Assembly: GCA_014804915.1 (NCBI GenBank)
Contig: JAAUYW010000111.1
Coordinates: forward strand, 1-8,687
Length of the DNA: 8,687 nt
Origin: Desulfovibrio sp.
Lineage (GTDB): Bacteria > Desulfobacterota > Desulfovibrionia > Desulfovibrionales > Desulfovibrionaceae
Reading direction: 5' to 3'
A program made the position numbers and the translations under genes. The notes under the pieces are model-generated. The model was not told where the DNA came from and did not search any database. It was given only the letters and a program-made list of their open reading frames with translations. Below, piece after piece: positions 6,630 to 8,687 of this stretch. Position 1 is the stretch's first letter, and each line of letters begins with the position of its first letter.

Positions 6630-7586
6630 TCAACTCCGTAAAAAGCGGGCGAACTTGCGCAAGGGGGCAGTGATTTTCCAGGAAACGCTGCCCTCGTAGG
6701 CCTGGGCCTTCAGGCTGGCCTGGAGAAGCGCGTCCTGAAGCGTGGCCTTTTCCCCGGCCGCGGCCGCCCGCTCGCTGGCTGCGCGTTCCCTTTCCGCAGC
6801 CAGCTCTTGCCGGAGTTCCTCGGCCGCGCGTCCGGCTGCCGCCAGTTCGCGCAAGCGCCTTTCCTCGAGGCCGAACAGCGCGTCATAGATGGCAGCCTGG
6901 CCCTGAAAGCGGCAGCGAAACCTGGCGGCCTGATGCTCATCCAGCGCGCATAGGGTTTGCAGCGGCTCCGGCGCGCTGTTTCCGGTCAGGACAACGCCAA
7001 GGCCATAGCCATGATTAAATGCGAAAGAAGGGAAACGGGCGCTGATTTCCTGCCAGGCCGCCACTCCGCCATAGCCGGGGAGCCTGGCGCGGATATCATG
7101 GAGAAGAACCACGCCGCAAGGTGACATTTTGGGCAGCCAGGTCGCAAAATCGGCGAGAATGGCTTCGCGGCCATGGAAACCATCAATGTGAAGCAGGTCG
7201 ATGCTGCCATCTTCGAACTGGGAGACTGCCTGGTCGAATGGGCTGCGAATGAGGCAGGCGAAATTCTGGTAATGGTTCTTTATGTAGTCGGCCAGATCTT
7301 CGTAAACAGAGTCAGGATAGGAGCCCATATTGGCATCGCCCTGCCAGGTGTCAATGGCGTAGGCCTCGCAATCAAGCCCCAGCCTGGCCGCTTCCTGGCA
7401 AAATGCGCAAAATGACGCGCCCTGATAGGCGCCCAGCTCCACTAGCAGGCGCGGCCTGAGGATCCGGATGAGCCAGAACGCGAAAGGCAGATGGCCCATC
7501 CAGTGGCTGTGGCAGACGCGGCCCGGCGCAGGCGCGCAGGGGGCGTCGAGGGTTTGCGCAAGATTTTCCGGCAGCGGCTGATCCAT
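6630..7586 (-). CDS. Class I SAM-dependent methyltransferase with C-terminal coiled coil
   Basis: This 318-residue protein has a Rossmann methyltransferase domain at about 30-215: SAM-binding motif I VELGAYQGASF (49-59), an acidic residue after strand 2 (IDTW, 78-81), LLHIDGFHG (131-139) and GVVLLHDI (158-165), the pattern of the Methyltransf_24 group common in glycan loci. Such enzymes usually methylate sugar hydroxyls or modify glycan intermediates; the substrate here is unknown. Residues 238-297 are Ala/Glu/Arg-rich and should form a coiled coil. The end, SVSWKITAPLRKFARFLRS, resembles the S-x-SW-x-T-x-PLR tail seen after coiled coils in multi-domain transferases of surface glycan clusters, where it usually precedes another enzyme domain. 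Here the protein ends instead and a separate glycosyltransferase starts 11 nt later. The start ATG (7586-7584) overlaps the upstream stop as TGATG. With no SD, translation is probably coupled. Confidence 0.88.
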   Translation of the reverse strand: MDQPLPENLAQTLDAPCAPAPGRVCHSHWMGHLPFAFWLIRILRPRLLVELGAYQGASFCAFCQEAARLGLDCEAYAIDTWQGDANMGSYPDSVYEDLADYIKNHYQNFACLIRSPFDQAVSQFEDGSIDLLHIDGFHGREAILADFATWLPKMSPCGVVLLHDIRARLPGYGGVAAWQEISARFPSFAFNHGYGLGVVLTGNSAPEPLQTLCALDEHQAARFRCRFQGQAAIYDALFGLEERRLRELAAAGRAAEELRQELAAERERAASERAAAAGEKATLQDALLQASLKAQAYEGSVSWKITAPLRKFARFLRS

Positions 7587-8687
7587 CAGGCGATGAGAAG
7601 GTTTTTGAGGACAGGCAGTTGCGCCTGGGCAAAGGTTGCGGCCTGTTTTTTGAGATATTCAAGAGCCTGGGCCTGATCCCTGACTGGCTCGCCATTGTCC
7701 ACAATGTGCTGGCCGGCGCTGTTCAGGCATTCCAGGGCAAAGGCTGCCATGGCATCCGCATTTTTCGCGCCGCGGCGCAGGGCAAGCAGGAACAGCATCG
7801 CGAAACGGTTGACCGCAATGCCGCCGCCAGTCAGGGGAGAGCCCAGAAAAGAAACTGCGCCGCTGTCAATCGCCAGAGTCTCAATGCAGGCGTTCAGCCT
7901 GTCGGAAGCTGGCCTGGCCTTGATGACGTCCTGTTTTTTCTGCGCCGGAGCCGCAAGGCCGGCGTCCATGAGCACGCACATTACCTGCGCAAGCGTGTGC
8001 AGATTCTCACGGCCGGCATCAGCAGGCGCGTCCTGGCGGCTTGCGAGATCTTGCGCGGCCTTCTCCAGCTCGCCAAGGCTGTGGGACTTGCCATCGCCAA
8101 GAACGCGCATGACAATCTGGTGGGAAGCTTCTGAAAGAGTCATGGCTCCGGCAGCGGTTTTGACTTCGCGCCCTACCTTGTCAGCCTGGGTGAGCAGCGC
8201 GAAACTTTCTTCACGCAACAGGGCGTTGCGGCTGTGGACGCCCAGCCTGCGGGCGCCCTTCAGCCAGTAATCCTTGCGGAACTGGGTATTGAGCAGGAAG
8301 TCCCTGACTGTTTCCTGCAAAACCGGATCCCCGATTTCATTGAGAAAGGCGCGCTGGTTTTCGGAAAGGCCGAGAGTGAACAGGGCGCGGGCCGGATCAG
8401 CAGGGCAGGCGTACGTAAGCCTGGCTTCGGAGAAGGTTTTCGCCATGTCTGCGAAATTGGAGGGCTCCCAGATGTCATTCAGGAATTCATGCGCCAGATA
8501 GGCGGAATCCTTTTCCCTGAAGGCCTGGAGCCGGCTTTGCACCTGCGGATTTTGTTTGAGATAGCCCGGCTGGAGCTCAAGCAGCCTTTCCATGAAGTTA
8601 AAAGAATCTGCTACCTTGTTCAGAAGTCCCTTGCCCTGGGCCTCCTGGGTATCAAGATAAAATTTCATCAGATCGCGCGCAGGCCGA
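7586..8687 (-). CDS. Methyltransferase regulatory-domain protein (5' end beyond window)
   Basis: The frame is open to the right edge: six more codons (RPARDL) precede the ATG at 8668, and that ATG lies inside a conserved family block (ARDLMKFYLDTQ), so it is internal and the true start is off the window. The visible 366 residues match the middle and C-terminal parts of the MethyTransf_Reg type. Numbered from the internal Met: AYLAHEFLNDIWEPSNFADM (56-75), the YACPADPAR segment (86-94), then FLLNTQFRKDYWLKG (124-138), followed by a winged-helix-like part (MTLSEASHQIVMRVLGDGK, 176-194) and SPLTGGGIAVNR (277-288). Complete members are around 500 residues with a SAM-binding domain first, which would be in the missing part. 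From memory the family includes rickettsial protein-lysine methyltransferases that modify OmpB; others sit in glycan clusters with unknown targets. It is the first visible gene of the operon and overlaps the next by 1 nt. Confidence 0.8.
   Translation of the reverse strand, partial: RPARDLMKFYLDTQEAQGKGLLNKVADSFNFMERLLELQPGYLKQNPQVQSRLQAFREKDSAYLAHEFLNDIWEPSNFADMAKTFSEARLTYACPADPARALFTLGLSENQRAFLNEIGDPVLQETVRDFLLNTQFRKDYWLKGARRLGVHSRNALLREESFALLTQADKVGREVKTAAGAMTLSEASHQIVMRVLGDGKSHSLGELEKAAQDLASRQDAPADAGRENLHTLAQVMCVLMDAGLAAPAQKKQDVIKARPASDRLNACIETLAIDSGAVSFLGSPLTGGGIAVNRFAMLFLLALRRGAKNADAMAAFALECLNSAGQHIVDNGEPVRDQAQALEYLKKQAATFAQAQLPVLKNLLIA

Noticed and set aside
6708..6740. CTTCAGG/CCTGAAG inverted repeat near the end of the methyltransferase gene
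   Set aside because: The arms are 7 bp with a 19-nt loop in coiled-coil coding sequence and no T-tract, so it is probably chance.
8666..8668. ATG at 8668 as the true start of the regulatory-domain methyltransferase
   Set aside because: The frame stays open to the window edge and the codons before it fit the conserved family block, so the gene begins outside the window.

Overview
The window reads as part of a surface-glycan biosynthesis and export locus of a Gram-negative bacterium, probably a proteobacterium. Evidence: an ABC-2 permease and ATPase pair of the O-antigen/capsule export type (Wzm/Wzt), the ATPase carrying the extra C-terminal domain of glycan-recognising Wzt proteins; large glycosyltransferases; two methyltransferase-type proteins; and a small Sec-exported protein. 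The DNA is moderately GC-rich by eye. The species cannot be named from the sequence. No tRNA, rRNA, CRISPR, insertion sequence or integrase was seen.

Layout. Positions 8687 down to 2059 hold one tightly packed minus-strand operon. In transcription order it has a methyltransferase-regulatory-domain protein (its 5' end lies beyond the right edge), a second class I SAM methyltransferase with a coiled-coil tail, a two-module glycosyltransferase (GT8-like plus GT4), the Wzm-like permease and the Wzt-like ATPase. Junctions are overlaps of 1, 4 and 11 nt or an 11-nt gap, so translation is probably coupled. The operon ends at a strong hairpin (2056-2088) whose stem contains the wzt stop codon.

Facing it on the plus strand is a lone short gene (1531-1947) with a signal peptide and an extremely Arg/Asp/Glu-rich mature part. 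It has its own promoter candidate and RBS, and the shared hairpin serves as its terminator. Divergent from it, on the minus strand from 1349 to the left edge and beyond, is a second large glycosyltransferase: a short NPDV/EGR-type motif, a complete GT2 domain and the first residues of a GT4 domain. The 180-bp divergent region (1350-1530) carries promoter candidates in both directions.

Working model (inference): cytoplasmic glycosyltransferases build a glycan, a methyltransferase modifies or caps it, and Wzm/Wzt exports it, with the Wzt C-terminal domain possibly reading the modification. The regulatory-domain methyltransferase belongs, from memory, to a family that includes rickettsial protein-lysine methyltransferases acting on an outer-membrane protein, so its substrate may instead be a surface protein. 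The Arg-rich secreted protein is the least explained element.
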